A stretch of DNA of 64,000 nucleotides from a bacterium (lineage in GTDB: Bacteria; Acidobacteriota; Polarisedimenticolia; Polarisedimenticolales; Polarisedimenticolaceae). The notes beneath the pieces are model-generated. The model was not told where the DNA came from. It did not search any database and saw only the letters and a list, made by a program, of their open reading frames with translations. Every line of letters starts with the position of its first letter. Position 1 is the first letter of the stretch. The translations under genes were made by a program, and so were the position numbers. Location: positions 1 to 64,000 of the forward strand of contig JAAELQ010000263.1 in NCBI GenBank assembly GCA_024226515.1. The letters are read 5' to 3'. Positions 29,659-38,632 of this stretch are shown here, piece after piece.

Positions 29659-31046
29659 CGTGTGCCCCGCTTGCCGTCTTTCGTCGCCAGCTTGACCAGC
29701 GCCTCGCCCACGCGCCAGACGTCTCCGGCGCCCAGCGTCAGCACCATGTCGCCGGGACGGACCTCTTCGCGCAGTCGTGCCGGCAGGCCCGCGACGTCGG
29801 CCACGTACTCGACCGACGGGTGGCCGTGGCGCACGAGCGCATCGGCGACGACGGAGCCGTCGAGGCCCGGGATCGGTTTCTCGCCGGCGGGGTAGATGTC
29901 GGTGACGTAGACGCGATCGGCGAGGAAGAACGAGCGCCCGAACTCCTCCAGCAGCGCCTGGCTACGCGAGTAGCGGTGCGGTTGGAACACGGCGAGCGTG
30001 CGCGAGCCGAACCCCTCGCGAATGGCGGCCAGCGTGGCCGCGATCTCGGTCGGGTGGTGTCCGTAGTCGTCCAGCACCGTCGCGCCGAACGCCTCGCCTC
30101 GCCTCTGCAACCTGCGGTCGACGCCGCGGAAGCGCTTCAGCGCGGAGGCGATCGTGTGGAACGGGACGTCCAGTTCGAGGCCCACGGCGATCGCCGCCAG
30201 GCTGTTGTAGATCGAGTGACGCCCGGGGAACTGGAGTCGGATGCGCCCCAGACGCTCGCCCCAGGCGTGCACGACGTAGGTCGATTCGAAGCCCTTGATC
30301 TCCACGTCCGTCGCGACCAGGTCGGCGTCGCTCGACAGGCCGTACGTGATCGTCTTGCGATCGACGCGCGGCAGGATCTCGCGCACGTTGGGCTCGTCGA
30401 GGCAGACGACCGCGGCGCCGTAGAACGGCAGGCGCGAGAGGAAGCCGACGAAGGCGTCCTGGATCGTGGGCAGATCGCCGTAGTGATCGAGGTGCTCGCG
30501 GTCGATGTTGGTCACGACCGCGATCGTCGGCTTCATCTTGAGGAACGAGCCGTCGGATTCGTCGGCTTCCGCGACGAGCAGCTCGCCGCTGCCGAGTTTG
30601 CCGCCCGAGCGCAGCGTGCCCAGGCGTCCGCCGATGACGATTGTCGGATCGAGATCGGCGCCGCCGAGCACCGCGGCCACCATTGCGGTGGTGGTGGTCT
30701 TGCCGTGGGCGCCCGCGACCGCGACGCCGTACTTCATCCGCATCAGCTCGGCCAGCATCTCGGCGCGCGGGATCACCGGGATCTTCAGCCTGCGTGCCTC
30801 GATCACCTCCGGGTTGTCCTCGCCCACGGCACTCGAGATGACGACCACGTCGGCATCGCGCACGTGGCGCGCGGCGTGGCCTCGATGGATCTCGGCGCCC
30901 AGCTTCTTCAGTCGCCGGGTGGCGGGGTTCGATGCCAGGTCCGATCCCGACACGGGATAGTCCATGTTGACCAGCACCTCGGCGATGCCGCTCATCCCCG
31001 AGCCGCCGATGCCGACGAAGTGCAGCCGTCTGGCCTTACGAAACAC
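29655..31046 (-). CDS. murC: UDP-N-acetylmuramate--L-alanine ligase MurC
   Basis: 463 residues from a GTG at 31044-31046, chosen because AAGGAG lies 6 nt upstream and because it places the Rossmann motif FVGIGGSGMSGIAEVL at the N-terminus. The open frame extends much further upstream, but that part is out-of-frame murG. The ATP loop GAHGKTTTT is at ~112-120. MurC adds L-Ala to UDP-MurNAc in the cytoplasm. It overlaps murG by 11 nt and ftsQ by 4 nt. Confidence 0.96.
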   Translation of the reverse strand: MFRKARRLHFVGIGGSGMSGIAEVLVNMDYPVSGSDLASNPATRRLKKLGAEIHRGHAARHVRDADVVVISSAVGEDNPEVIEARRLKIPVIPRAEMLAELMRMKYGVAVAGAHGKTTTTAMVAAVLGGADLDPTIVIGGRLGTLRSGGKLGSGELLVAEADESDGSFLKMKPTIAVVTNIDREHLDHYGDLPTIQDAFVGFLSRLPFYGAAVVCLDEPNVREILPRVDRKTITYGLSSDADLVATDVEIKGFESTYVVHAWGERLGRIRLQFPGRHSIYNSLAAIAVGLELDVPFHTIASALKRFRGVDRRLQRRGEAFGATVLDDYGHHPTEIAATLAAIREGFGSRTLAVFQPHRYSRSQALLEEFGRSFFLADRVYVTDIYPAGEKPIPGLDGSVVADALVRHGHPSVEYVADVAGLPARLREEVRPGDMVLTLGAGDVWRVGEALVKLATKDGKRGTR

Positions 31047-32151
31047 CGGCAGCTCCTTCGCCGAGAGTCGGCACCAGTCGTTCCGCGATGGCGGCGATCT
31101 GCGCGGTCGCGTCGGGCAGCGCAAGCTCTCGCGCGGCCCGGCCCATCTCGCGCAGCCGGTCGCGATCCTCGACGAGCTCGACGATGGAGCGAGCGAGCCG
31201 CTCCCCGTCGAGCTCCTGGTCCAGCACGACGAGCCCGCCTCCGAGCTCCCGGAATGTCTCCGCGTTGTGTCGCTGGTGGTCGTCCGCGGCATACGGATAC
31301 GGCACCAGCAGCGCGGGACGCCCCGCCGCGGCCAGCTCGGCCAGCGTCGAGGCGCCCGCACGGCACACGACCAGATCGGCCGCTGCGAGACGCGACGGCA
31401 TGTCATCGAGAAACGCGCGCACTTCCCACAGATCCTGCGGGTAGTCTCCGTACGCCCGGCGAACCGTCTCCTCGTCGTCCGCACCGGTCTGGTGGACGAT
31501 GAAAGGCGGGACGGGAAGAGACGCCAGTTGCGCCAGAGCGTCGGACATCGCCCGGTTGATCGAGCGCGCGCCACGACTGCCGCCGAAAACCAGGAGCGAG
31601 GGGACCTCACCGCCCGGGGATTCAGCAATCTCGTGAAACTCGGCACGCACCGGGTTGCCGGTGACCGTACCGATCCCCCCCAGGCGTTCGCGCGCGGCCT
31701 CGGAGGGCACGCACACGGCATCGACTCGCCGGGACAGCCAGCGATTCGTCGCACCGGGGAAGTGATTCTGTTCCATCACCATCGTCTTGACCCGAAGCCA
31801 TCCGGCCGCGAGGACGGCGGGACCGGACGCGTAGCCGCCGACTCCGATAACCAGGTCCGGCCGCTCGGCCAGCATCCACGCGACGCAGCGCAGCACCGCC
31901 CAGGCGGCCCCGAGGCCGGCGACCAGCCGCGCGGCGAGACCGCGTCCCTTGATGCCCGACAGACGCAGCGAGAGCAGTGGGTAGCCGGCGGCCGGTACGA
32001 GGCGCTGTTCGAGCCCGCGGCGCGCGCCGACAAAACGGATTCGCGCCGCCGGATGCCGGCGGGCCAGCTCGTCGGCGATGGCCAGCGCGGGGTACAGGTG
32101 TCCGCCGGTGCCGCCGCCCGCGAAGACGATTCTGTGTGCGCGTCGTTCCAC
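31036..32151 (-). CDS. murG: UDP-GlcNAc transferase MurG (lipid II synthesis)
   Basis: 371 residues from a GTG that begins one base after the ftsW stop. The glycine-rich loop GGTGGH is at 13-18, a second loop reads GVGGYASGP, and the C-terminal UDP-GlcNAc site appears as FGGSRGARSIN and CRAGASTLAELAAAGRPAL. MurG transfers GlcNAc to lipid I at the inner face of the membrane. The GT-B fold and length are normal. Confidence 0.96.
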   Translation of the reverse strand: MERRAHRIVFAGGGTGGHLYPALAIADELARRHPAARIRFVGARRGLEQRLVPAAGYPLLSLRLSGIKGRGLAARLVAGLGAAWAVLRCVAWMLAERPDLVIGVGGYASGPAVLAAGWLRVKTMVMEQNHFPGATNRWLSRRVDAVCVPSEAARERLGGIGTVTGNPVRAEFHEIAESPGGEVPSLLVFGGSRGARSINRAMSDALAQLASLPVPPFIVHQTGADDEETVRRAYGDYPQDLWEVRAFLDDMPSRLAAADLVVCRAGASTLAELAAAGRPALLVPYPYAADDHQRHNAETFRELGGGLVVLDQELDGERLARSIVELVEDRDRLREMGRAARELALPDATAQIAAIAERLVPTLGEGAAGVS

Positions 32152-32152
32152 A

Positions 32153-33244
32153 TCAATTCGAGTGCTGCGAGACGTTGATCAACAGTCCCATCGCCATCAT
32201 CGAGACCAGCAGCGATGAGCCGCCGTAGCTGATCAACGGCAGCGGTAGTCCCTTGGTCGGAAGCAGGCCCAGGCAGACGCACATGTTCACCAGCGCCTGC
32301 AGCACCAGCATCAGCGTCAATCCCAGGGCCAGGTAGAAACCGAAGCGATCGGGTGCCCTGACCGCTGCGCGCAAGCCGCGCCAGAAGACGAGCATGAACG
32401 CCAGCAGCAGGGTCATCGTGCCGATCAGTCCGAACTCCTCACCGATCAGCGAGAAGATGAAGTCCGTGTGCACGGCGGGCAGGAACAGCGCCTTGGCCTG
32501 TCCTCCCCCGAGTCCCTCGCCGGTCAGCCCGCCGTTGCCGATCGCGATCAGCGACTGCTTGAGCTGCCAGCCCGAGCCGAATACGTCCGCGTCGGGGTTG
32601 AAGAACGTCAGCACGCGTCGGACGCGGTAGCCCTCCGAGATGATCGCGCCGACGAACGCCACCCCGGCCATGCCGGCCGTGATCGCGACGTATCTCCAGC
32701 GCAACCCGGCGACGAAGACCATCACGCCGGCCACCGTGGCCAGGATCACCGCCGAGCCGAGGTCCGGTTCGATGATGACGAGGAAGCTCAGCGTGGCGAT
32801 GACGACCAGGCACGGGAGCGGAACGACCCACGGCTCGTTGACCTGCTCTTCCTTGCGCGAGAGCAGCGAGGCCATGAACACCACGGTGACCAGTTTGGCG
32901 AACTCCGAGGGCTGGAAGTTCAACGGACCGATCGGGATCCAGCGCCGCGCGCCGGCGATCGGCGGCATGGCCAGTACGAAGATCAGCAGCACGAGGAAGA
33001 TCGCCAGCAGCAACAGCACCAGCCGTCGATCGGCCAGCGCACGATACGGGATGGTCAGCGCGGCCATCAGTCCGACGAAGCCCAGTGCGAGGTGGCCGAG
33101 GTGCTTGAGGTACAGGGCCGAGGCGCCCTGGTCGAACTCGAGCGACTGGTAATTCGACGCGCTACCGACGATCAGCAGCCCGCCCACGGCCAGCAGCGAT
33201 GCGGTGAGAAACAGCCAGCGATCGTAGGCCATGGTCCTAGGCAT
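32153..33244 (-). CDS. ftsW: Cell division SEDS polymerase FtsW
   Basis: 363 residues from ATG 33242-33244, which overlaps the murD stop by 8 nt and has GAGG at good spacing; ATG 33232 (MAYDRW) is an alternative. About ten transmembrane helices are visible. SEDS signatures include GARRWIPIGPLNFQPSEFAK, FLVIIEPDLGSAVIL, HTDFIFSLIGEEFGLIG and LPLISYGGSSLL. FtsW polymerises glycan strands from lipid II at the septum together with FtsI. It lies between murD and murG as in most dcw clusters. Confidence 0.95.
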   Translation of the reverse strand: MPRTMAYDRWLFLTASLLAVGGLLIVGSASNYQSLEFDQGASALYLKHLGHLALGFVGLMAALTIPYRALADRRLVLLLLAIFLVLLIFVLAMPPIAGARRWIPIGPLNFQPSEFAKLVTVVFMASLLSRKEEQVNEPWVVPLPCLVVIATLSFLVIIEPDLGSAVILATVAGVMVFVAGLRWRYVAITAGMAGVAFVGAIISEGYRVRRVLTFFNPDADVFGSGWQLKQSLIAIGNGGLTGEGLGGGQAKALFLPAVHTDFIFSLIGEEFGLIGTMTLLLAFMLVFWRGLRAAVRAPDRFGFYLALGLTLMLVLQALVNMCVCLGLLPTKGLPLPLISYGGSSLLVSMMAMGLLINVSQHSN

Positions 33245-34649
33245 CGCCGGCCTCGCGCTGCAGCTCGAGCACGACGCGGCGGAAGTCGTCGCCGCGCGCC
33301 TCGAACCCTGTGTACTGGTCGAACGAGGCGCACGCGGGCGAGAGCAGGACCACATCGCCGGGTTGCGCCGCGGCAAGGCCGGCCCGCACGGCGCGCTCGA
33401 TCGTCTCGCAGTCCTCGTGGTCGACGATGCCGTCGACCAGCGGAAGCAGGGCCGTGGCCGCCTCGCCGACCAGCAGGACCTGACGCACGCGTCCGGCGAT
33501 CGCCTCGACGAACGGCTTCCAGTCGGCGCCCTTGTCGCGACCGCCGAGGATCAGCCGCACCGAACCCGCATCGAACGCGGTCAGCGCCTGCAAGACGGAC
33601 GACGGGTTGGTTGCCTTCGAATCGTTGTAGAACGTGACGCCGCCGACGGTCCCGACCGGCTCCAGCCGGTGCGACAGCGCGCGGAACGAGCGCAGGCCGT
33701 CGGCGACGGCGGCGGCATCGCAACCGGCGAGCCGACAGGCCAGCGCGGCCGCGAGGGCGTTGGCCACGTTGTGCTCGCCCGGAACCGCCAGCTCGTCGGC
33801 GCCGAGCAGGTCGTCTTCGCCGAATCGCGTGCGCAGCACCAGCCGTCCGTCGCGCACGAACGCGCCACGCTCGACGGGCCCGCGCAGCGAGAACAGGTGC
33901 CGTCGCCCGCGCACGGCGTCGTCGAAACGCCGGCTGTCCGTGTCGTCCGCATTCAGCACCGCGTCGTCGGTCGTTTCCTGCAGGGTCAGCACGCGGGCTT
34001 TGGCCCGGGCGTAGTCGTCGTAGGAGTCGTAGCGGTCCTGGTGGTCCGGGCTCAGGTTGAGCACGACCGAGACGGCCGGCCGGAACGCCGCGGTCGCCTC
34101 GAGCTGGAACGACGACAGCTCGACCGCATGCACCGCGTCGGGCCCGTCGTGCGCCAGCAGGTCCGAGAACGGAGTGTCGAGGTTGCCGCCCGTGCCGCCG
34201 GGGATCCGGGCGCCGCGCAGGATGGTTCCACACATCGACGTGACCGTGCTCTTGCCGTTCGACCCCGTGATGCCGACGACCTTGCCGCGGCAGAAGCGCG
34301 CGGCCAGCTCGACCTCGCCCCAGACGGGAAGCTCGCGCCGGGCGGCCTCGCGGACGACGTCGATCGTCGGCGGAACGCCCGGACTGACGATCAGCAGGTC
34401 GGCCGCCGCGGCGAGCTCGGCCGGGTGGCCGTCGGTGTGCGTCTCGCAACCCAGCGTGCGCAGCGCGCTCACGGCTTGCTCGAGCTGCTCGGCGCGTCGG
34501 TTGTCGGCGACCGTGACCCGCGCGCCGTGGCTCGCGGCCAGGCGCGCCGCCGCAACACCGCTCTTGCCCATGCCGATCACCAGCACCCGCAGCTCGTGCA
34601 GGTCCGGGTCGCGCGGGGCAAGGGCTCGCTGGGTCATCTCGACGGTCAT
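33237..34649 (-). CDS. murD: UDP-N-acetylmuramoylalanine--D-glutamate ligase MurD
   Basis: 470 residues. The ATG at 34647-34649 overlaps the mraY stop as ATGA; the frame upstream of it is out-of-frame mraY. The N-terminal Rossmann segment reads LVIGMGKSGVAAARLAA, the ATP loop GSNGKST is at ~129-135, and NLSPDHQDRYDSYDDYARAK and NDSKATNPSS are typical of MurD. It adds D-Glu to UDP-MurNAc-L-Ala. Confidence 0.96.
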   Translation of the reverse strand: MTVEMTQRALAPRDPDLHELRVLVIGMGKSGVAAARLAASHGARVTVADNRRAEQLEQAVSALRTLGCETHTDGHPAELAAAADLLIVSPGVPPTIDVVREAARRELPVWGEVELAARFCRGKVVGITGSNGKSTVTSMCGTILRGARIPGGTGGNLDTPFSDLLAHDGPDAVHAVELSSFQLEATAAFRPAVSVVLNLSPDHQDRYDSYDDYARAKARVLTLQETTDDAVLNADDTDSRRFDDAVRGRRHLFSLRGPVERGAFVRDGRLVLRTRFGEDDLLGADELAVPGEHNVANALAAALACRLAGCDAAAVADGLRSFRALSHRLEPVGTVGGVTFYNDSKATNPSSVLQALTAFDAGSVRLILGGRDKGADWKPFVEAIAGRVRQVLLVGEAATALLPLVDGIVDHEDCETIERAVRAGLAAAQPGDVVLLSPACASFDQYTGFEARGDDFRRVVLELQREAGDA

Positions 34650-35731
34650 CTCAACTTCAGGGTCGCCAGTGAGAGCAGAGAGAACAGCACGGCCAGGATC
34701 CAGAACCGGATCACGACCTTGGACTCGCTCCATCCCGCCAGCTCGAAATGGTGGTGCAACGGCGACATGCGGAAGATCCGCTTGCCGCGCAGTTTGAAGG
34801 ACCCGACCTGCAGGATCACCGAGGCGGCCTCGACCACGAACAGCCCGCCGACGAGGATCAGCAGGACCTCCTGTTTGATCATCACCGCCACGGTGCCGAG
34901 GGCGCCGCCCATCGCCATCGAGCCGACGTCGCCCATGAATACCTCGGCGGGGTGGCTGTTGAACCACAGGAAGCCCATCCCCGCACCGACGACGGAGCCG
35001 CAGAACACCGTCAGTTCGGCGGCGCCGCGCACGTTGGTGATGCCCAGGTAGTCCGCGACGATGGCGTGACCGCACGCGTAGCACAGGATCGCGAACGTGC
35101 TCCACGCGATCAGCAGCGCGCCGATCGCCAGGCCGTCGAGACCGTCCGTCAGGTTGACGCCGTTGGCCGAGCCGGCCAGAACCAGGACGACCAGCACCGG
35201 GAAGAACCAGGCCAGGTCCGGGGTGAACGACTTCAGGAACGGCAGCGACAGCGTGCTCGAGAAGCTGCCGCGCCCGGCCATCCACAGCAGCACCACGCCG
35301 ATCGCCAGCGCCACGAGCACCTGCAGCGCGAACTTGCTCCGCGCGTTGAGGCCCAGGCTTCGCTTGCGCACGACCTTGAGGTAGTCGTCGACGAACCCGA
35401 TGGCGCCGAAGGCCAGTGTCGCGCCGACGGCGATCCAGATGAACGAGTTGTTCAGGTCGGCCCACAGCAGGGTGGGCAGCACAGCGGCGGTGATCACCAG
35501 CAGGCCGCCCATCGTCGGCGTGCCGCGCTTCGTCTGGTGCGAGGACGGTCCCTCCTCGCGGATCTCCTGTCCGATCTGAAACTGCTGCAGCCGACGAATC
35601 AGGTACGGGCCCAGCAGCAGCGAGACCAGCAGCGCGGTGAGCGCGGCCATCGCCGTGCGGAACGTGACGTAGCGGAACACGTTGAACGCGCCGAACGCCG
35701 TGTGCAGCGGATACAGCAGGTGGTAGAACAT
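34646..35731 (-). CDS. mraY: Phospho-MurNAc-pentapeptide translocase MraY
   Basis: 361 residues. The ATG overlaps the murF stop as ATGA. About ten transmembrane helices are visible. MraY signatures include KRGTPTMGGLLVI, GFVDDYLKVVRKRSLGL, NLTDGLDGLAIG and RMSPLHHHFEL. The Asp pairs in FVDDY and the Asp in DGLDG are the catalytic/magnesium residues. It transfers phospho-MurNAc-pentapeptide to undecaprenyl phosphate, making lipid I. Confidence 0.97.
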   Translation of the reverse strand: MFYHLLYPLHTAFGAFNVFRYVTFRTAMAALTALLVSLLLGPYLIRRLQQFQIGQEIREEGPSSHQTKRGTPTMGGLLVITAAVLPTLLWADLNNSFIWIAVGATLAFGAIGFVDDYLKVVRKRSLGLNARSKFALQVLVALAIGVVLLWMAGRGSFSSTLSLPFLKSFTPDLAWFFPVLVVLVLAGSANGVNLTDGLDGLAIGALLIAWSTFAILCYACGHAIVADYLGITNVRGAAELTVFCGSVVGAGMGFLWFNSHPAEVFMGDVGSMAMGGALGTVAVMIKQEVLLILVGGLFVVEAASVILQVGSFKLRGKRIFRMSPLHHHFELAGWSESKVVIRFWILAVLFSLLSLATLKLR

Positions 35732-37128
35732 CAGCCGGCCCCGTGATGCTGCGACGTCAGGGCCTGCACGACGCGCTCCAGATGGATGCCCCGCGAACCC
35801 TTGACGACCACGAGGTCGCCTTCGCGAAGGAAGTCCCAGATCGAGCCCGCGGCGCGTGCCGCGTCCTTGAAGTGGTACACCTCGGGAACACCCGCCCGGC
35901 GGGCGACGTCCGCCGTCGCGCGGGACAGCGCGCCGACGGCAACCAGCACTTCCACGCCCGAGGTCGCGGCTCGCTTGCCGGCCTCGCGGTGCAGCGCGTC
36001 CTCCAGCGAGCCCAGCTCGAGCATGTCGCCCATGACCAGCACGCGGCGTCCGGTCGTCTCGCTGACGCGCAGCGTCTCCAGGATCGAGGCCAGCGCCGAC
36101 GGGCTGCTGTTGTAGCTGTCGTCGACGACGACGATGTCTCGGTCGAGCCGGTGCACGCGACCGCGGCCCGCGCCGGGTTCGACCTGCTCCAGGCTGTCCG
36201 CCGCCGCGTCGAGATCGCCTCCGACGGCGACGACGCCGGCGAGCGCGGCCAGCGCGTTGAACGCAGCGTGGGCGCCACCGATGCGCAGATGCACCTGGCG
36301 CCGCTGATCCTGGTAGCGGTAGACAAACCGAGCGCCGGGGATGAACCGGTTCTCGAGGTCCTCCATGCGCAGGTCGGCCTGCGGGTGCTGGCCGAACGTG
36401 ATCTGCGGGCCGACGTGACGTGTGGCCTGCAGCCGAACGTGCACGTCGTCCGCGTTGACGACGGAGGTCGCGCGATCGCGCAGCAGCGCGTACAGCTCGC
36501 CCTTGGCCGCCGCGATGTTGTCCAGCGATCCGAAGTTCTCGATGTGGACCGCGCGGACGTTGGTCACGACACCCACGTCGGGATCGACGATCTTCGTCAG
36601 CTCGGCGATCTCTCCCGGCTCGCTCATCGCCATCTCGATCACGGCGATCTCGGAGTCGGCCGGGCAGGCCAGCAGCGTTAGCGGGACGCCGAGGTGGTTG
36701 TTGAAGTTGCCCGCCGTGCGGTGCACCTTCGCCGCCGAGGAGAGCCCCGCCGCCATCAGTTCCTTCGTCGTCGTCTTGCCGTTGCTGCCGGTCACGCCGA
36801 TCCACTTGACCGTGCTCAGCTTCCGGCGGACGTACTCGCCGCAGCGCGCCAGTGCGGCCACCGCGTCGTCGACCTTGATCAGCACCGGCGGCAGAGGCTG
36901 GTCGCTCTCCGGCTCGCGCTCGACCACCGCCGCCGTGGCTCCATTGGTGGCGGCCTCGGCGAGGAATCTGTGCCCATCGGTCCGTGTTCCGCGCAGGGCG
37001 AAGAACAGACCGCCCTCGCGGATGCGCCGCGTGTCGATCACGTACGAGTCGACCGTGATCTGGGACTCGCCGCGCAACAGCACGCCGCCCGTGGCCTTGA
37101 GCAGCTCCGTGACCGCGAGCTCAGGCAT
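35731..37128 (-). CDS. murF: UDP-MurNAc-tripeptide--D-Ala-D-Ala ligase MurF
   Basis: 465 residues from ATG 37126-37128, 8 nt inside the end of murE. The ATP loop GVTGSNGKTTT is at ~111-121. AGNFNNHLGVPLTLL, EMAMSEPGEIAELT and DDSYNSSPSAL are characteristic of MurF. It attaches D-Ala-D-Ala to complete the UDP-MurNAc-pentapeptide. The ddl gene that makes its substrate is not in this cluster. Confidence 0.96.
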   Translation of the reverse strand: MPELAVTELLKATGGVLLRGESQITVDSYVIDTRRIREGGLFFALRGTRTDGHRFLAEAATNGATAAVVEREPESDQPLPPVLIKVDDAVAALARCGEYVRRKLSTVKWIGVTGSNGKTTTKELMAAGLSSAAKVHRTAGNFNNHLGVPLTLLACPADSEIAVIEMAMSEPGEIAELTKIVDPDVGVVTNVRAVHIENFGSLDNIAAAKGELYALLRDRATSVVNADDVHVRLQATRHVGPQITFGQHPQADLRMEDLENRFIPGARFVYRYQDQRRQVHLRIGGAHAAFNALAALAGVVAVGGDLDAAADSLEQVEPGAGRGRVHRLDRDIVVVDDSYNSSPSALASILETLRVSETTGRRVLVMGDMLELGSLEDALHREAGKRAATSGVEVLVAVGALSRATADVARRAGVPEVYHFKDAARAAGSIWDFLREGDLVVVKGSRGIHLERVVQALTSQHHGAG

Positions 37129-38632
37129 GGCGCGTTTCCTTCCAGCCCATCTCGCGCAGGATCTCGGTCGCCACGTGTCGATCGTCGAACGAGAAGACAC
37201 GATTGCCGACCGTCTGCGTGGTCTCGTGTCCCTTGCCGGCGAGCAGGACGACATCTCCCGCCTCCGCCTCGGAGAACGCCCGGCGTATCGCGTCGTCGCG
37301 TTCCACGTCCTCGCTCGTGCGCTCGAGCGCGCCCGTGACGTCGGCGACACCGCGCTTGATCTCGGCCACGATCTCGAGCGGATCCTCGCTGCGCGGATTG
37401 TCGGCGGTCAGGTACAGCCGATCGGCCAGCTCGGCCGCCACGCGGCCCATCGAGACACGCTTCCCGCGATCCCGGTCACCGCCGCAGCCGAACAGCACGC
37501 GAACCCGGCCCACGGCAAGCTGCCGGATCCAGGTCAGCACGTTGCGCATCGCGTCGTCGGTGTGGGCGTAGTCCACCACGACGAGAAACGGTTGTCCGAG
37601 GTCGACACGTTCGACGCGCCCGGGAACCCGCTCGAGCGCGAGGATCCCGGCGGGGATCGATTCCGGCGGCAGACCGGCGGACAGTGCGCACGCGGCGGCC
37701 GCGGCGGCGTTGTCCAGATTGAAACGACCCAGCAGGAACGTGCGGATCGGCAGCGGCCCGGACGGTGTGCTCAGCACGGCCGAGCAGCCGTCGAGCGAGA
37801 CGTGCTCGTTGCGCAGGTGAACTTCCGCGCCCTCTTCCCGACCGAACGTCGTGACGCGCGCCTGCGTGCGCTCGCGCAACCGTCGGCCGTACGGCGAGTC
37901 CGCCGGGATCACGGCGTGGGCGCTCGGGTCCAGCTCGTCGAACAGCCGCGCCTTGGCGTCGAAGTACGCCTCCTCGTCTTCGTAGAAATCGAGATGCTCG
38001 CGCGTCAGGTTGAGGAACGCGCCGGTGTGGAACCGGGCCCCGACCACGCGATCGAGCGACAGCGCGTGCGAGGAGACCTCCATCGCGACCAGCTCGACAT
38101 GCTCGTCGCGCATTTCGGCCAGCAGGCGGAACAGATCGGGCGCCTCGGGCGTCGTGTGCTTCGCGTCGACGCGCGTCGCCCCGTAGACGTAGCCCGTGGT
38201 GCCGATGCGGCCCCCGGTCAGGCCCGCCGCGGCCGCGATCGCCTCCAGCATGAACGTCACGGTCGTCTTCCCGTTGGTTCCGGTGATGCCGATCAGCTTC
38301 AGCTGCTCGTCCGGTCGGCCGTGAAGCTCGCGCGACAGCAGCGCGGTGGCGCGCCGTACGTCGTCGACCTGTACCCAGGCCACGGAGGCGGGCAGGCCGT
38401 CCGGCCGTCCGGCGGCGGCGACGATCGCCGCGGCGCCGCGCTCGACGGCCTGGGGGACGAACTGTTCGCCGTTACGATTGAACCCGCGCACGGCGAAGAA
38501 CAGACCACCGGAAGCGACCGCTCTCGAGTCGAGCGTGGCGCCCGTCAGAACTGGATCCGCACCGAGCTCGGCAAGGGCGCCCACGCCGGACCGGCGAAGC
38601 AACTGCGACAGGCGCGCCCCTCCGGTCGTCAC
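37121..38632 (-). CDS. murE: UDP-MurNAc-L-Ala-D-Glu--diaminopimelate ligase MurE
   Basis: 503 residues from a GTG whose last two bases start the ftsI stop (GTGA overlap); AGGAG lies 6 nt upstream. The ATP loop GTNGKTT is at ~118-124. Central-domain segments include GTTGYVYGATRVDAKHTTPE and EVSSHALSLDRV. DNPRSEDP at ~411-418 is the sequence that selects meso-diaminopimelate over L-lysine, so mDAP-type peptidoglycan is predicted. Confidence 0.96.
   Translation of the reverse strand: MTTGGARLSQLLRRSGVGALAELGADPVLTGATLDSRAVASGGLFFAVRGFNRNGEQFVPQAVERGAAAIVAAAGRPDGLPASVAWVQVDDVRRATALLSRELHGRPDEQLKLIGITGTNGKTTVTFMLEAIAAAAGLTGGRIGTTGYVYGATRVDAKHTTPEAPDLFRLLAEMRDEHVELVAMEVSSHALSLDRVVGARFHTGAFLNLTREHLDFYEDEEAYFDAKARLFDELDPSAHAVIPADSPYGRRLRERTQARVTTFGREEGAEVHLRNEHVSLDGCSAVLSTPSGPLPIRTFLLGRFNLDNAAAAAACALSAGLPPESIPAGILALERVPGRVERVDLGQPFLVVVDYAHTDDAMRNVLTWIRQLAVGRVRVLFGCGGDRDRGKRVSMGRVAAELADRLYLTADNPRSEDPLEIVAEIKRGVADVTGALERTSEDVERDDAIRRAFSEAEAGDVVLLAGKGHETTQTVGNRVFSFDDRHVATEILREMGWKETRHA

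Noticed and set aside
29655-31754. 699-codon single frame covering murC and half of murG
   Set aside because: The upstream part is out-of-frame murG. The GTG at 31046 with AAGGAG fits MurC length and its N-terminal Rossmann motif.
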